A DNA stretch of 64,000 bases from contig JAKAKL010000122.1 in the NCBI GenBank assembly GCA_021824565.1, positions 1 to 64,000 of the forward strand, read 5' to 3'. This DNA comes from Bacteroidota bacterium. GTDB taxonomy: Bacteria; Bacteroidota; Ignavibacteria; Ignavibacteriales; Ignavibacteriaceae. How positions within the stretch are numbered: the first letter of the stretch is position 1; the number at the start of each line of letters is the position of its first letter. Position numbers and translations under genes: made by a program. Shown in pieces: positions 10,214-20,042 of the stretch. The notes under the pieces were generated by a model. The model made no database searches and was not told the origin of the DNA. It saw only the letters and a program-made list of their open reading frames with translations.

Positions 10214-12469
10214 ATGAAAATAAAAACAGGCGAGAGATTCGGTTATTTAATACAAATTCTAATTCTTGTCCTATTGAGTACGGCTATGCTGCATGGACAG
10301 GGAAGAGGGACAATAAGAGGACTTGTTACCGATTCTACAAACGGTGAACCTCTTGCTTTCTGTAATGCCGTAATAAATGAATTAGGTGCAGGCGCCTCGA
10401 CAGACCAGCATGGTCTCTATATTATAGCTTCGGTTCCAGCAGGCAAACATTATACCTTGACAATTTCCTACGTGGGCTACCAAACAAAAATTATTCGTTT
10501 TACAGTAAACAGAAACTCTATAAAGGAAATAGACGTATCATTAGTTCCTGTGGGAATCAAAATAGGAGCGGTAGAAACTGTCGGGAAAAAAACAATAGAA
10601 AAGAATGCTACCGATATAGGGCTGCAAAGAATATCTTTAAAGGATATTGAAATGACACCGAAGGGAGTAGAATCTGATGTATTCCGGTCCCTTCAATATT
10701 TACCTGGTGTCAGGTCTACCGGTGATGTTTCGGCAAGGTATTATGTGCGTGGAAGTTCAAGCAATGAAAATCTTGTCACTTTAAACGGAATAACTATTTA
10801 TAATCCTTTTCATGCTTTCGGAATGTTTAGTGTAATTGATCCGGACATGATTAACAGCGTTGAATTTTATAAGGGCGGATTCACTGCTGAAGAAGGCGAT
10901 AGGCTATCCTCGGTAATGAATATTATAACCAAAGACGGCAACAAAAATAACTACGACGGCTCAGTTACAACAAGTTTTTTAACGGCAAAAACTCTGATTG
11001 AAGGACCGATTCCATACGGCTCATTTATTGTTACTGGCAGAAAAAGTTATTCGACAGCAATCCTAAAAAAGTTTTTAAATGATCAAAGCGCTCCGATTAA
11101 TTTTTATGATTTGTCCTTTAAGTTAAACTATGATAACCCGAACTTTATAAAAGGTTCTAAGTTTATAATTACTAGTTTTATCAGCGGAGATGAGCTTAAT
11201 AATAATAGCCCATATATTGAAAATATGAACTGGTCAAATAAAATACTTGGACTCGATTGGTTTCAATTAACGGACTCGCCTTTATATTATGAACTTGGTG
11301 TTTCGTGGAGCAGCTTTAGTGGAAATGTTGATCCAAAGCTTAGCAGCGCCAAACCTCGAAATAATCAGCTTGATGATATTACATTGAAAATGGATTTCAA
11401 TTATATTTTTGAAAGCAAAGACGAGTTTAGTTTAGGTGCTGAAATAAAAAATTTAAATACTACTCTTTTCCTCGAAAATTCTTTCGGTGTGGTTAGCAAC
11501 CTTGGAGGACAGGGAACTAATATTAGCGTATACGGCAAATACAAATTTATGAGATATAATAATTTTGGTGCAGATGTTGGTGTAAGAGTAGTTGCAGCGA
11601 GTCTTACTTCGTCGGATAGCAATCCATTTTTTCTGCAGCCCAGAGTAAACCTGACTTATAGAGTTTTTCCAGCTGTTGCGTTGAAAGCATCGTGGGGAAT
11701 TTACGAGCAGGAAGTAACAACGCTTTCAGACGAGAATGAAGTTATCTCGCTCTTTGAGCCGTGGGCAATTATACCAAGTTATTTAAAGCCCGCCGGCTCG
11801 ATTCAGTATTCTGCAGGAGTAACGACCGATTTTACGCAAGATATTTCTCTTGACATTCAGGGCTATTATAAAACGATGCAGAACATTCCAACGCTGAATG
11901 ATTATAAAATAGTTTCTACGGATCCTGATCTAATCTCTGCAACGGGTGAATCGTACGGCTGGGAATTTTTGTTCCGCTTGAATAAAAATCCTGTTGCTTT
12001 CACGGCTTCATATACGTTAAGCTGGGCATACAAAGATGTCAACGGCTGGCTTTATTATCCACGCTACGATTCGCGCAACTCGGTTGATTTAACGCTCGGT
12101 TATAATTTCGGCAACGGCTGGCAGGCAAGTGCAGTTTGGATATACAGTACCGGTTTGCCGTTTACTCAGTCTCTTGGCTTTTATAATAAATTATATTTCG
12201 GAGATTTATATTCTGCCTGGCCCATTTATGAAAACTACTTGCCCTTTCAGGTTCTTTCAGATAAGGATTTGGGCAGGCTGCCTGATTATCACCGGCTTGA
12301 TTTAAGCCTTTCTAAGTCGTTTAATATTTCTTCGGTTAAATTTCAATTTGATGCGAGCATAATTAATGTTTATAATAGAGCAAATATATTTTATTTCAAG
12401 CGCGACACAGGCGAAAGGGTAAATATGTTGCCGTTTCTTCCAACAGCTACTCTTAAGATTGAATTATGA
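10214..12469 (+). CDS. TonB-dependent receptor with carboxypeptidase-regulatory-like N-domain
   Basis: Outer-membrane beta-barrel importer of 751 aa, with a signal peptide (LIQILILVLLSTAMLHGQG) and an N-terminal CarboxypepD_reg-like/CNA-B domain (residues 34-115: GTIRGLVTDSTNGEPLAFCN). A plug domain follows (SLQYLPGVRSTGDVSARYYVRGSSS, about 155-260), then the barrel. It overlaps the next gene by four bases (ATGA), a DUF4249-like lipoprotein, the usual SusCD-like partner arrangement in this phylum. The substrate cannot be told from sequence. Confidence 0.9.
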   Translation: MKIKTGERFGYLIQILILVLLSTAMLHGQGRGTIRGLVTDSTNGEPLAFCNAVINELGAGASTDQHGLYIIASVPAGKHYTLTISYVGYQTKIIRFTVNRNSIKEIDVSLVPVGIKIGAVETVGKKTIEKNATDIGLQRISLKDIEMTPKGVESDVFRSLQYLPGVRSTGDVSARYYVRGSSSNENLVTLNGITIYNPFHAFGMFSVIDPDMINSVEFYKGGFTAEEGDRLSSVMNIITKDGNKNNYDGSVTTSFLTAKTLIEGPIPYGSFIVTGRKSYSTAILKKFLNDQSAPINFYDLSFKLNYDNPNFIKGSKFIITSFISGDELNNNSPYIENMNWSNKILGLDWFQLTDSPLYYELGVSWSSFSGNVDPKLSSAKPRNNQLDDITLKMDFNYIFESKDEFSLGAEIKNLNTTLFLENSFGVVSNLGGQGTNISVYGKYKFMRYNNFGADVGVRVVAASLTSSDSNPFFLQPRVNLTYRVFPAVALKASWGIYEQEVTTLSDENEVISLFEPWAIIPSYLKPAGSIQYSAGVTTDFTQDISLDIQGYYKTMQNIPTLNDYKIVSTDPDLISATGESYGWEFLFRLNKNPVAFTASYTLSWAYKDVNGWLYYPRYDSRNSVDLTLGYNFGNGWQASAVWIYSTGLPFTQSLGFYNKLYFGDLYSAWPIYENYLPFQVLSDKDLGRLPDYHRLDLSLSKSFNISSVKFQFDASIINVYNRANIFYFKRDTGERVNMLPFLPTATLKIEL

Positions 12470-13413
12470 AAAAAATTTTAATTATTATCGTAACGATTTT
12501 TTCAATTCTATTTCTTGATTCATGCAGCAACACTCTAAATCCATATGCACCTTTCAGACAGAGATTTGTTTTAAGCGGCATTATCAGAAGCGATACATCC
12601 TATCAAGTTATTACGATTTCCAAAAGTTACCAGCCTGCTAACTATAATCCTAGTACTGATACCGAAAATGTAGCTGTGTTAGGAGTCGAAGTTAATATGT
12701 GGTGCAACGATACTTTGTACGCTCTGAGAGATACTTCAATTCCCAGGACAGATACATCGAAGTATAAATCTAACGTCAGCTTTTATTATTGTAATAATTT
12801 TAGACCGCCTGCAAACAGCTACATTGAAATTCAGGCGCTGCTTCCGAACGGATTATTATTGAGTTCTACAACTACAACTCCTGACGCCGGGTTTGGTTTT
12901 TTTGACATTGCCAGTAATAATACATTCGATCCAGCTGTGAATTCTCAAATTTATATGGGCTGGAAAGATTTAGGTAATGTTTATTATGTTCCGCGAATTT
13001 CGATTGTTTATTATCAGAAAGGAGATACAACCGCGAAAGAATTTTTAGTGCCTCTTTCTTATATAAATCAAAATAATAGCCTATCGCCGAATTATCCGCA
13101 GCCGACTAAAATTAATTTCTTCACAATTGATCAATCAACACTTGATGAAGCGATGAGGGAAATCTCAGGAAACGATCCGAACAAAAAGGATTTCACAATT
13201 TCTAAAATGATTGTTTATATAATTGTTTATGATGAGAATCTCTCGACATACTATTCTTCGCTTCAGCACTCAATAAATGATTACACTGTTATTCTGGATG
13301 CGGGAGATTACTCCAATATTTCAGGCGGTTTCGGAATTTTTGGTTCTTATTATAAAGCTTCCTGGAGAATAGATCTCAGCAGGTTATACATAAATTCATT
13401 CGGATATAATTGA
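12466..13413 (+). CDS. Lipoprotein, DUF4249-like partner of the TonB receptor
   Basis: A 315-aa predicted lipoprotein. The signal peptide ends in the lipobox-like FLDSC (Cys 20), so the protein should be anchored to a membrane, probably the outer one. The body is beta-rich (VLSGIIRSDTSYQVITISKSYQP) as in DUF4249 proteins, which usually sit next to TonB-dependent receptors. Start overlaps the receptor stop (ATGA), implying translational coupling. The precise role is unknown; it may help capture the receptor's ligand. Confidence 0.75.
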   Translation: MKKILIIIVTIFSILFLDSCSNTLNPYAPFRQRFVLSGIIRSDTSYQVITISKSYQPANYNPSTDTENVAVLGVEVNMWCNDTLYALRDTSIPRTDTSKYKSNVSFYYCNNFRPPANSYIEIQALLPNGLLLSSTTTTPDAGFGFFDIASNNTFDPAVNSQIYMGWKDLGNVYYVPRISIVYYQKGDTTAKEFLVPLSYINQNNSLSPNYPQPTKINFFTIDQSTLDEAMREISGNDPNKKDFTISKMIVYIIVYDENLSTYYSSLQHSINDYTVILDAGDYSNISGGFGIFGSYYKASWRIDLSRLYINSFGYN

Positions 13414-13417
13414 TAAA

Positions 13418-14902
13418 ATGATTTTGAAAAAAACACATAAAGATATATTAAAACTGTGTTTAATTTTGGCGGCAGCATTCTTAAGCACTTTTTCGTCATG
13501 CACAAAAGATGTATCAGTAAGCCCTCCAGATGCACCTCCGCCCAATGGTTATGTTTATATTGATTCATATCCACAAGGCTTTCATATATATCTTAACGGT
13601 CTTCCAAGAAGAAGAGTTACGCCGGATAGTTTGACATGGCTGTCTACAAATACATATTCTATTTTACTGAAAAAAGACCTGTTTAGAGACACATCTTTCA
13701 CTGTAAATATTGTAGAAGGTGTGAAGAAAAAAATATTTATAGACTTTTCTCAAAATCCTTTGATGCTTGGCAGTATTTCATTGACAAGCAATCCAACCAA
13801 TGCTTCGGTTTTTATTAATGATTCAAATACAAATAAAAAAACTCCCGTTACTTTTACAGGTCTTCTGCCTGGATTTTATACTATAAAACTTCATGCAGAC
13901 AATCATAGAGACGACACGTTACAAGTAACAGTGAGCAGTAGTAATGTTACCTTGGCAGAAAAGACACTGGTAGATACAACCCTCTGGAATAATTATGATA
14001 CCGGGAATTCTCAAATAGCAACCAACCAGCTAACTTGTCTTGCAGTAGATAAAGATAATATAATCTGGCTTGGTGATCCTGGTAACGGATTGTTAAAATT
14101 TGATGGAAGGACGTGGGAAAATTTTGGAGACAAAATTCCTTCCGGACCAGCTCAAGACACGATCAACTGTATCTACGTTGATAATAATAATCATAAATGG
14201 GTGGGAACTGAATTTGGCGGCGTTGTCGAAATATACAATAACAATGTTTCGGTTTATGGTTATCGCTCATCAGGCTTGCCTGATTTTAGAGTAATGTCTG
14301 TAACAGGCGATGATAATGGAAATATTTATATCGGAACCCAAGATGGTTTAACAAGGACATGGATAAGTAATGGTTATAGAAATTGGTATACATATACACT
14401 TGAAGAACTGCCTTTTCCTCAAGAGGTTAGCTGGTTTACTGCCCTAGCTATAGATGCCAATCATAATTTATGGATTGGAACTCAATCTTCAGGAATTGGT
14501 GTTCTACCAGCCGGTCTTTATACAACTTCAAACTCATCTATAATAAGTGATGAAATAACCGCGCTTGTTGTATCAGGTACAAAAGTATGGGCGGGGCATC
14601 CCGCAGGTCAGGTTTTTGGCACCGGCATTTCATATTATAACGGCTCTAGCTGGCAAGCTACATATCCGCTGCCTACTGGAAGTTTTGCACAATGCATCTT
14701 TGTTGATCACCTGGGAAATCAGTGGTTTGGAACAAATAATGAATTGGTTAAGCAAACTGTTTCTGGCGGCACTACAGTTTTTAATTCTCAATCTACAGGA
14801 TTAAACCTTGTTGATATTCGCGGAATTGGAGAAGATCAATCCGGAAATATTTGGATCGCAACATACGGCAGCGGCTTAATCGAATATAAAGGAAATCATT
14901 AA
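13418..14902 (+). CDS. Lipoprotein with PEGA-like domains and a beta-propeller
   Basis: A 494-aa exported protein with a lipobox-like FSSC at Cys 28. Residues 40-105 and 115-185 are two PEGA-like repeats (GYVYIDSYPQGFHIYLNG; GSISLTSNPTNASVFIND). The rest is built of about 40-aa propeller blades of the two-component-regulator-propeller kind (IIWLGDPGNGLLKFDGRTWENF; HKWVGTEFGGVVEIYNNN; NLWIGTQSSGIGVL). No transmembrane signalling domain follows, so this is a free surface propeller. It lies four bases after the DUF4249-like gene and probably belongs to the same operon. Function unknown. Confidence 0.8.
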   Translation: MILKKTHKDILKLCLILAAAFLSTFSSCTKDVSVSPPDAPPPNGYVYIDSYPQGFHIYLNGLPRRRVTPDSLTWLSTNTYSILLKKDLFRDTSFTVNIVEGVKKKIFIDFSQNPLMLGSISLTSNPTNASVFINDSNTNKKTPVTFTGLLPGFYTIKLHADNHRDDTLQVTVSSSNVTLAEKTLVDTTLWNNYDTGNSQIATNQLTCLAVDKDNIIWLGDPGNGLLKFDGRTWENFGDKIPSGPAQDTINCIYVDNNNHKWVGTEFGGVVEIYNNNVSVYGYRSSGLPDFRVMSVTGDDNGNIYIGTQDGLTRTWISNGYRNWYTYTLEELPFPQEVSWFTALAIDANHNLWIGTQSSGIGVLPAGLYTTSNSSIISDEITALVVSGTKVWAGHPAGQVFGTGISYYNGSSWQATYPLPTGSFAQCIFVDHLGNQWFGTNNELVKQTVSGGTTVFNSQSTGLNLVDIRGIGEDQSGNIWIATYGSGLIEYKGNH

Positions 14903-14910
14903 TCCCATGT

Positions 14911-17382
14911 TCAATTTTGCTGTGAATATTTTTTAATTACTTCATCCAGGTAAGAGTGAAATTTAACAGGAAGATTTTTGTACTTTGATTGCAAGTTATT
15001 CTTCACAAAAATAAAATCTTTACCTGATAAATCTTTTACGTCGGTTTCGATATTCTTTATAAATGTTTGGAGTTTTGAGTTTACACGCTCTAACATTTCT
15101 TCATCATTGCTGGCTGCAATCAAGGAAGAAGTTTTTTCAACATCAAAATTATTTTCTACTAAAATTTTTAATGCAAAACCTCTGTAATTTTCAGAGATGA
15201 CGGTTCTATTTACATTTCCAAGTTCTTTTGCGGTTTCGGTGATCGAAGAGTGAGAAAACTTTTTATGACGTAAAGATTCAATTACAACTTCATCAAAACT
15301 AAATTTGCTGTCTCTGACAATTTCTTCCGGAAGATCGGCAAGCTGAATTAAATTTCTGCCGGAGCTTTTCGCAAAGATGGCGGCACGCTTAATAACTGCT
15401 TCAAGCTCGCGGACATTGCCTCTCCATTCGTACTTTATCAAAGATTCAAGCGCAGCTTTTGAAAACATGAATCCGTTTGATTCCCGTTCGAGAAAATACT
15501 TTGCTAAAATTTCGATATCATCTTTTCTTTCTCTTAAAGGAGGAAGCTCGATCTTAATTATATTTAACCGGTAGAATAAGTCCTCTCTAAATTTTTTTTC
15601 ACGCACGGCAGTTTCGATATTCTTATTTGTGGCTGCTACTATTCTAACATTAGTGTGAAAAGTTTTAGATGAGCCGACTTTTTCAAAATCACCGGACTGA
15701 ATTACTCGTAACAGTTTTATCTGAAAATTTTCAGTAGTTTCGGCAATCTCATCAAGAAAAATTGTGCCGTCATTTGCTGCTTCAAACCTTCCAACTTTAT
15801 CATTTATTGCCCCGGTAAATGCGCCTTTAACATGACCGAACAATTCGCTCTCAAGCAATGTATCCGACAGTGCGCCGCAGTTTACGGCAACAAAATTATT
15901 GCCGCTTCTTTTGCTCAATGAATGTATAGCTTTGGCGACAAGCTCTTTGCCTGTGCCGCTTTCTCCAAGAATTAAAATACCGGCATCTTCAGGAGCAGCT
16001 TTCTTTATCAGATTAACTACATTATTCATTACTCTCGAACGATAAATAATTCCATGAAACTCGCGCAGCTCATTATCAGAAACCGTCTCAGTTGCGCTTT
16101 TATCGTCTTCATTTTCTTTAAGCCGATCAATATCCGACTTAAGTGATTTAATTTTTTCAATGAGTTTATAAGAGCCGCTTTCGCCGGATATATTCAGTTC
16201 TTTTTGAAGTTTGGAAAGTTCTTGTTCTTTTACGGTAAGCAGAGATTTTAAAATTTGACTTTCATCTATTGCCCCTTCAAGAAGAATTTTCTTTTCTAAA
16301 ATATAAAACAAAATATCGCATAGAAGCGATGCAATCATAGGGACGAAAAAAAACAAATATCCAAGCTGGAGATAGAAGAAGGAATACAAAATAAATGTTA
16401 TTACTAAAAAAGCGCCAAACGAGTAAGCGTAAAATCTGAATTGATGTTTATTAAAAAATTTTGTTTGCAGAAATAATAATGCAAAAGCAATTAGTATAAA
16501 CAGGATTCCTGATGACGCTAAAAAGTTGTCGTTCAAAAATCTATTATGAATGATGTTATCAAGAGCAAAAGCATGCAAAGCCTCGCCAGGAAGATCAGAA
16601 TCAAAATTGGTTTTTAGAACAGGAGCAATATCGGGATCGCTGATGCCGATAATAACAGTTTTATTTTTCAGCATGCCGAGCGAATCGCTGCCGCTATTTA
16701 CAAGCTGAAAATAATGAAGCAAAGTTAGCTGCCTAAATTTTTTCCACGAGGATATGCAATTTACTTTAATGCTTGTGCCTTGCGGAAATTTAAAACTATT
16801 TCCTGCAAGCTGCAGCGAGAAAGCTTTTTCAACAGGGCTGTCGCTGAATAAATAAAGAGGAATAGTGATACCGTCGTTATTAATATAATTCAAATGACCG
16901 GTTACAAAACTTGAATCAAGCAGTTTAGGGCTTGGATAACTCAAAGAGTCGGTATAAAATTTCCCTTCTGAAAAATAAACACCGCCCGCAACAGAACTTA
17001 AAACCACATTGCCGGACTTTTCAATTTCCTTAGTCAGTAAATTATCATAAATAGTTTGAGTAACAAATTTAGCGCTCAGAAAAACTTCAAGCCCGATTTT
17101 TCTTACGCCGTAGTTTGAAAGACTTTTCACAAGCAGCGCGTAGTAGCTTCTTTTTATGGGCCAATGTCCAAGATTATTTATGTCGTCCGAAGAGATATTT
17201 ATAAGGATAATATTTGTATCGGGCAGAACTTGACCCCTTATATGGGAATAAATATTTTCTACTCCGCTGTTGAAGTTATTTTTTAAGCCGGTGAATAAAA
17301 AAGGAATTATCAAAACGGCAATAGCGAGGCTTCGTTTGATAACATTTTTATTTTTTAAAATAGATTTTAAATCCGGCATCAC
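14911..17382 (-). CDS. CHASE2-domain sigma-54-dependent transcription activator
   Basis: A membrane-bound bacterial enhancer-binding protein of 823 aa. An N-terminal TM (residues 15-35) leads into an extracytoplasmic CHASE2 sensor (about 40-275). Three further TMs (about 285-365) and a coiled coil (380-440) follow. The AAA+ sigma-54 interaction domain spans about 455-690, with Walker A GESGTGKE, the sigma-54-contact loop GAFTGA, Walker B TIFLDEI and an arginine-finger-like region FREDLFYRLN. The C-terminus is a divergent Fis-type region (SSITETAKELGNVNRTVISENYRG) plus an alpha-helical tail of about 75 residues. It is the last gene of the rpoN-hslVU run, so activator and sigma factor are genetically linked. 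Confidence 0.9.
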   Translation of the reverse strand: MMPDLKSILKNKNVIKRSLAIAVLIIPFLFTGLKNNFNSGVENIYSHIRGQVLPDTNIILINISSDDINNLGHWPIKRSYYALLVKSLSNYGVRKIGLEVFLSAKFVTQTIYDNLLTKEIEKSGNVVLSSVAGGVYFSEGKFYTDSLSYPSPKLLDSSFVTGHLNYINNDGITIPLYLFSDSPVEKAFSLQLAGNSFKFPQGTSIKVNCISSWKKFRQLTLLHYFQLVNSGSDSLGMLKNKTVIIGISDPDIAPVLKTNFDSDLPGEALHAFALDNIIHNRFLNDNFLASSGILFILIAFALLFLQTKFFNKHQFRFYAYSFGAFLVITFILYSFFYLQLGYLFFFVPMIASLLCDILFYILEKKILLEGAIDESQILKSLLTVKEQELSKLQKELNISGESGSYKLIEKIKSLKSDIDRLKENEDDKSATETVSDNELREFHGIIYRSRVMNNVVNLIKKAAPEDAGILILGESGTGKELVAKAIHSLSKRSGNNFVAVNCGALSDTLLESELFGHVKGAFTGAINDKVGRFEAANDGTIFLDEIAETTENFQIKLLRVIQSGDFEKVGSSKTFHTNVRIVAATNKNIETAVREKKFREDLFYRLNIIKIELPPLRERKDDIEILAKYFLERESNGFMFSKAALESLIKYEWRGNVRELEAVIKRAAIFAKSSGRNLIQLADLPEEIVRDSKFSFDEVVIESLRHKKFSHSSITETAKELGNVNRTVISENYRGFALKILVENNFDVEKTSSLIAASNDEEMLERVNSKLQTFIKNIETDVKDLSGKDFIFVKNNLQSKYKNLPVKFHSYLDEVIKKYSQQN

Positions 17383-17415
17383 TGTAAAAAAGTTTATGCT
17401 GCTTATAATTTTAAA

Positions 17416-18792
17416 TTATAGTATGAACTTGCTTAAGTCACGGTCTTTAACAATGCTGTCCAGTTTTTGCTTAACGAACTTTGCGTTTATTTTAACGGTC
17501 GAAGTAGGAATTTTATCGGGCACGTTAAACAAGATCTCATCAAGCAAAGTTGTTAATATTGTATGAAGCCTGCGGGCGCCGATATTTTCAACCTGCTCAT
17601 TTACTTCCGAAGCTATCCGCGCAATTTCTTTTATTCCGTCGTTAGTGAATTCTAATTTTACTCCTTCTGTTTCGAGCAGAGCATTATACTGCTTTAACAA
17701 AGCATTTTCGGGAGTCGTTAAAATTTTTACAAAGTCTTCCTGGGTTAGACTTTTTAATTCAACGCGAATAGGAAAACGCCCCTGCAGTTCAGGAATTAGG
17801 TCAGACGGTTTTGAAACATGGAATGCGCCAGAGGCTATGAACAAAATATGATCTGTTTTTACCACGCCGTATTTTGTATTTACATTCGAGCCTTCAACTA
17901 TTGGGAGAAGATCGCGTTGTACGCCTTCACGCGAAACATCCGGACCGGTGCCTTTGCCGCCGCCGGCTACTTTGTCAATTTCATCTATGAAAATAATCCC
18001 GGAATTTTGCACGCGTTCTATGGCTTCTTTCTGAACGGTATCCATATCTATTAATTTTTGAGCTTCTTCCTGCGCTATTACGGTGCGAGCCTCTGCAATT
18101 GTTGTCTTTCTTTTCTTTTTCTTCTTCGGCATTATATTGCCCATAATTTCCTGGAAATTAATGCCGAGATCATCTATTCCAAAAGGACCGAGCACCTGCA
18201 TTCCCAAACCGTTCTGAACGTTAACATCGAACTCGATCATTTTTTTATCGAGTTCACCGTTCTTTAATTTTTCGCGCATCCACTCGCGTGTCTTTTTATT
18301 CTGAATGAATTCGTTGTTCTCATCTGACTCGGAATTTTCAGCGGCGTTTGAATTACGCCTAACAGGAGGAATAAGAATATCAAGTATTTTATCTTCAGCA
18401 AGATTTTCCGCTTTTTCCTGCACCTGCATTGTCATTTCGGATTTCACAAGAGTTACCGCATAATCAACAAGATCACGGACCATTGACTCAACGTCTCTTC
18501 CGACATAACCAACTTCTGTAAATTTAGACGCTTCCACTTTTACAAAAGGAGCTTCAGCAAGTTTTGCAAGTCGACGCGCAATCTCGGTTTTACCAACGCC
18601 TGTGGGTCCAATCAAAATAATATTATTAGGAAGAATTTCCTCCCGTAAATTTTCGGCAACCTGCTGTCTTCTCCATCTATTTCTAAGCGCAATGGCAACG
18701 GCGCGCTTAGCTTCTGTCTGACCGATAATATATTTGTCTAATTCAGTTACAATTTGCGAAGGAGTAAGAGTGTGTGGTGATTTTGATTTCAT
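17416..18792 (-). CDS. hslU: HslU, ATPase of the HslUV protease
   Basis: AAA+ unfoldase that feeds substrates to HslV. It has 458 aa. Walker A is [18 protein letters not shown], the pore-loop segment is [16 protein letters not shown], Walker B is [13 protein letters not shown], and sensor regions follow. The intermediate I-domain lies at about residues 120-230. The C-terminus DRDLSKFIL matches the tail that docks into HslV. It begins three bases after hslV, as expected for the conserved pair. Confidence 0.97.
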   Translation of the reverse strand: MKSKSPHTLTPSQIVTELDKYIIGQTEAKRAVAIALRNRWRRQQVAENLREEILPNNIILIGPTGVGKTEIARRLAKLAEAPFVKVEASKFTEVGYVGRDVESMVRDLVDYAVTLVKSEMTMQVQEKAENLAEDKILDILIPPVRRNSNAAENSESDENNEFIQNKKTREWMREKLKNGELDKKMIEFDVNVQNGLGMQVLGPFGIDDLGINFQEIMGNIMPKKKKKRKTTIAEARTVIAQEEAQKLIDMDTVQKEAIERVQNSGIIFIDEIDKVAGGGKGTGPDVSREGVQRDLLPIVEGSNVNTKYGVVKTDHILFIASGAFHVSKPSDLIPELQGRFPIRVELKSLTQEDFVKILTTPENALLKQYNALLETEGVKLEFTNDGIKEIARIASEVNEQVENIGARRLHTILTTLLDEILFNVPDKIPTSTVKINAKFVKQKLDSIVKDRDLSKFIL

Positions 18793-18795
18793 ATT

Positions 18796-19338
18796 TTAAT
18801 CTTTTATTACTTCAACATTAATTTTATCGTTTGTGTATATGCAAATTTCGGAAGCTGTTTTTAAAGCTTCGGCTACAATTTCTTTAGCAGAAAGATTGCT
18901 GTATTTTTTCAGCATTCGTGCAGCTGCTAGAGCGTACATTCCTCCGGAACCGATTGCGACGATTTGGTCGTCTGGCTCAATTACATCTCCGTTGCCTGAA
19001 ATTATTAAAGCTTTTCCATCTGCAACGACAGCTAACATTGCTTCGAGTTTGCGAAGATATTTATCCGTGCGCCAATCTTTTGCTAATTCTACAGCGGCTC
19101 GACTAACATTGCCGCGGTATTGTTCAAGCTTGTCTTCAAATTTTTCAACTAATGTAAATGCATCTGCTGAAGCGCCTGCAAAGCCGCATAAAACTTTTCC
19201 GTTTGAAATCTTTCTGATCTTTACGGCGTTGTGTTTCATAACTGTATTTCCAAGAGTAACCTGACCGTCGCCGCCGATTGCAGATTCACCGTTATGAACA
19301 ACGCCGATTATAGTTGTCGCGTGCATTTTAATTTCCAT
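18796..19338 (-). CDS. hslV: HslV, proteolytic subunit of the HslUV protease
   Basis: Threonine protease of 180 aa forming the dodecameric core. The predicted N-terminus is [17 protein letters not shown]; a second ATG at residue 5 is equally good. The catalytic Thr would be exposed only after removal of a short MHA (or MEIKMHA) propeptide, an arrangement resembling CodW of Bacillus rather than the bare Met-Thr of E. coli. The motif [22 protein letters not shown] and [13 protein letters not shown] are standard. Operon partner of hslU. Confidence 0.96.
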   Translation of the reverse strand: MEIKMHATTIIGVVHNGESAIGGDGQVTLGNTVMKHNAVKIRKISNGKVLCGFAGASADAFTLVEKFEDKLEQYRGNVSRAAVELAKDWRTDKYLRKLEAMLAVVADGKALIISGNGDVIEPDDQIVAIGSGGMYALAAARMLKKYSNLSAKEIVAEALKTASEICIYTNDKINVEVIKD

Positions 19339-19394
19339 TAAGAATTTCCTTTTTCTTTATAAACTTTTTACACTTAAATTTATTATCATAAAAA

Positions 19395-20042
19395 TCATTT
19401 TACAAATCTTGTTTTTAGACTCTTAAAGAAAAACGGGAAAATCCGCGGAGTATTTTTTTGATATTTAACGTACTCATCTCCAAACTTTTCCGTGAGTTTT
19501 TTTTCCTCATAAATTGACCCAATGTAAAAATAAGCAATAATGCATATCAAAAAGTTGAGATAAAATAAATCCATTTCCGGTCTAAACAGCAAGAAGATGA
19601 TAGAAAAAAAATACAGCGGATGCCTGCAGAATTTATACGGACCTTCTATGCGAAAATAAAGCTCTTCGTCGAGGTCAGCGGTATTATATTCTTTGCTGCG
19701 CCAGCGAACGATCTGGTTGATTCCTAAAAATTCTTTAGAAGAAAAATATTTCAGCGTCCAAAGAAAGCCTGCAAGCCCCAGAAATTGAGGAACTAAAATC
19801 AGGAAATCAAAAGGAAACGGCAGATCGTAAATTATTAAATCTTCATGCGGCGCAAAATTATAAATCATCCAGAAAGAAATTATAGCAAACAACACATAAG
19901 CAAACCTGTAAAACGCGATCAAGTCACCAAATTTATTTGCAAAAGATTTTTTTATTCTGTTGGAAGCGAGCAGCGAATGTAAAAAAGCAAAGACTCCGAA
20001 TATGAGGAATGTAATTAAAACATCAACGGAATATTTTATCAT
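19395..20042 (-). CDS. Integral-membrane methyltransferase, isoprenylcysteine carboxyl methyltransferase-like
   Basis: A 215-aa protein with five or six transmembrane segments. The C-terminal signature of the ICMT/PEMT fold is clear: GPYKFCRHPLYFFSI followed 40 residues later by EEKKLTEKFGDEYVKYQKNTPRIFPFF, which form the S-adenosylmethionine site. Such proteins methylate lipids or thiols; the substrate is unknown here. The start overlaps the end of rpoN by four bases, so it should be translationally coupled to it, though a functional link to sigma-54 is not known. Confidence 0.8.
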   Translation of the reverse strand: MIKYSVDVLITFLIFGVFAFLHSLLASNRIKKSFANKFGDLIAFYRFAYVLFAIISFWMIYNFAPHEDLIIYDLPFPFDFLILVPQFLGLAGFLWTLKYFSSKEFLGINQIVRWRSKEYNTADLDEELYFRIEGPYKFCRHPLYFFSIIFLLFRPEMDLFYLNFLICIIAYFYIGSIYEEKKLTEKFGDEYVKYQKNTPRIFPFFFKSLKTRFVK

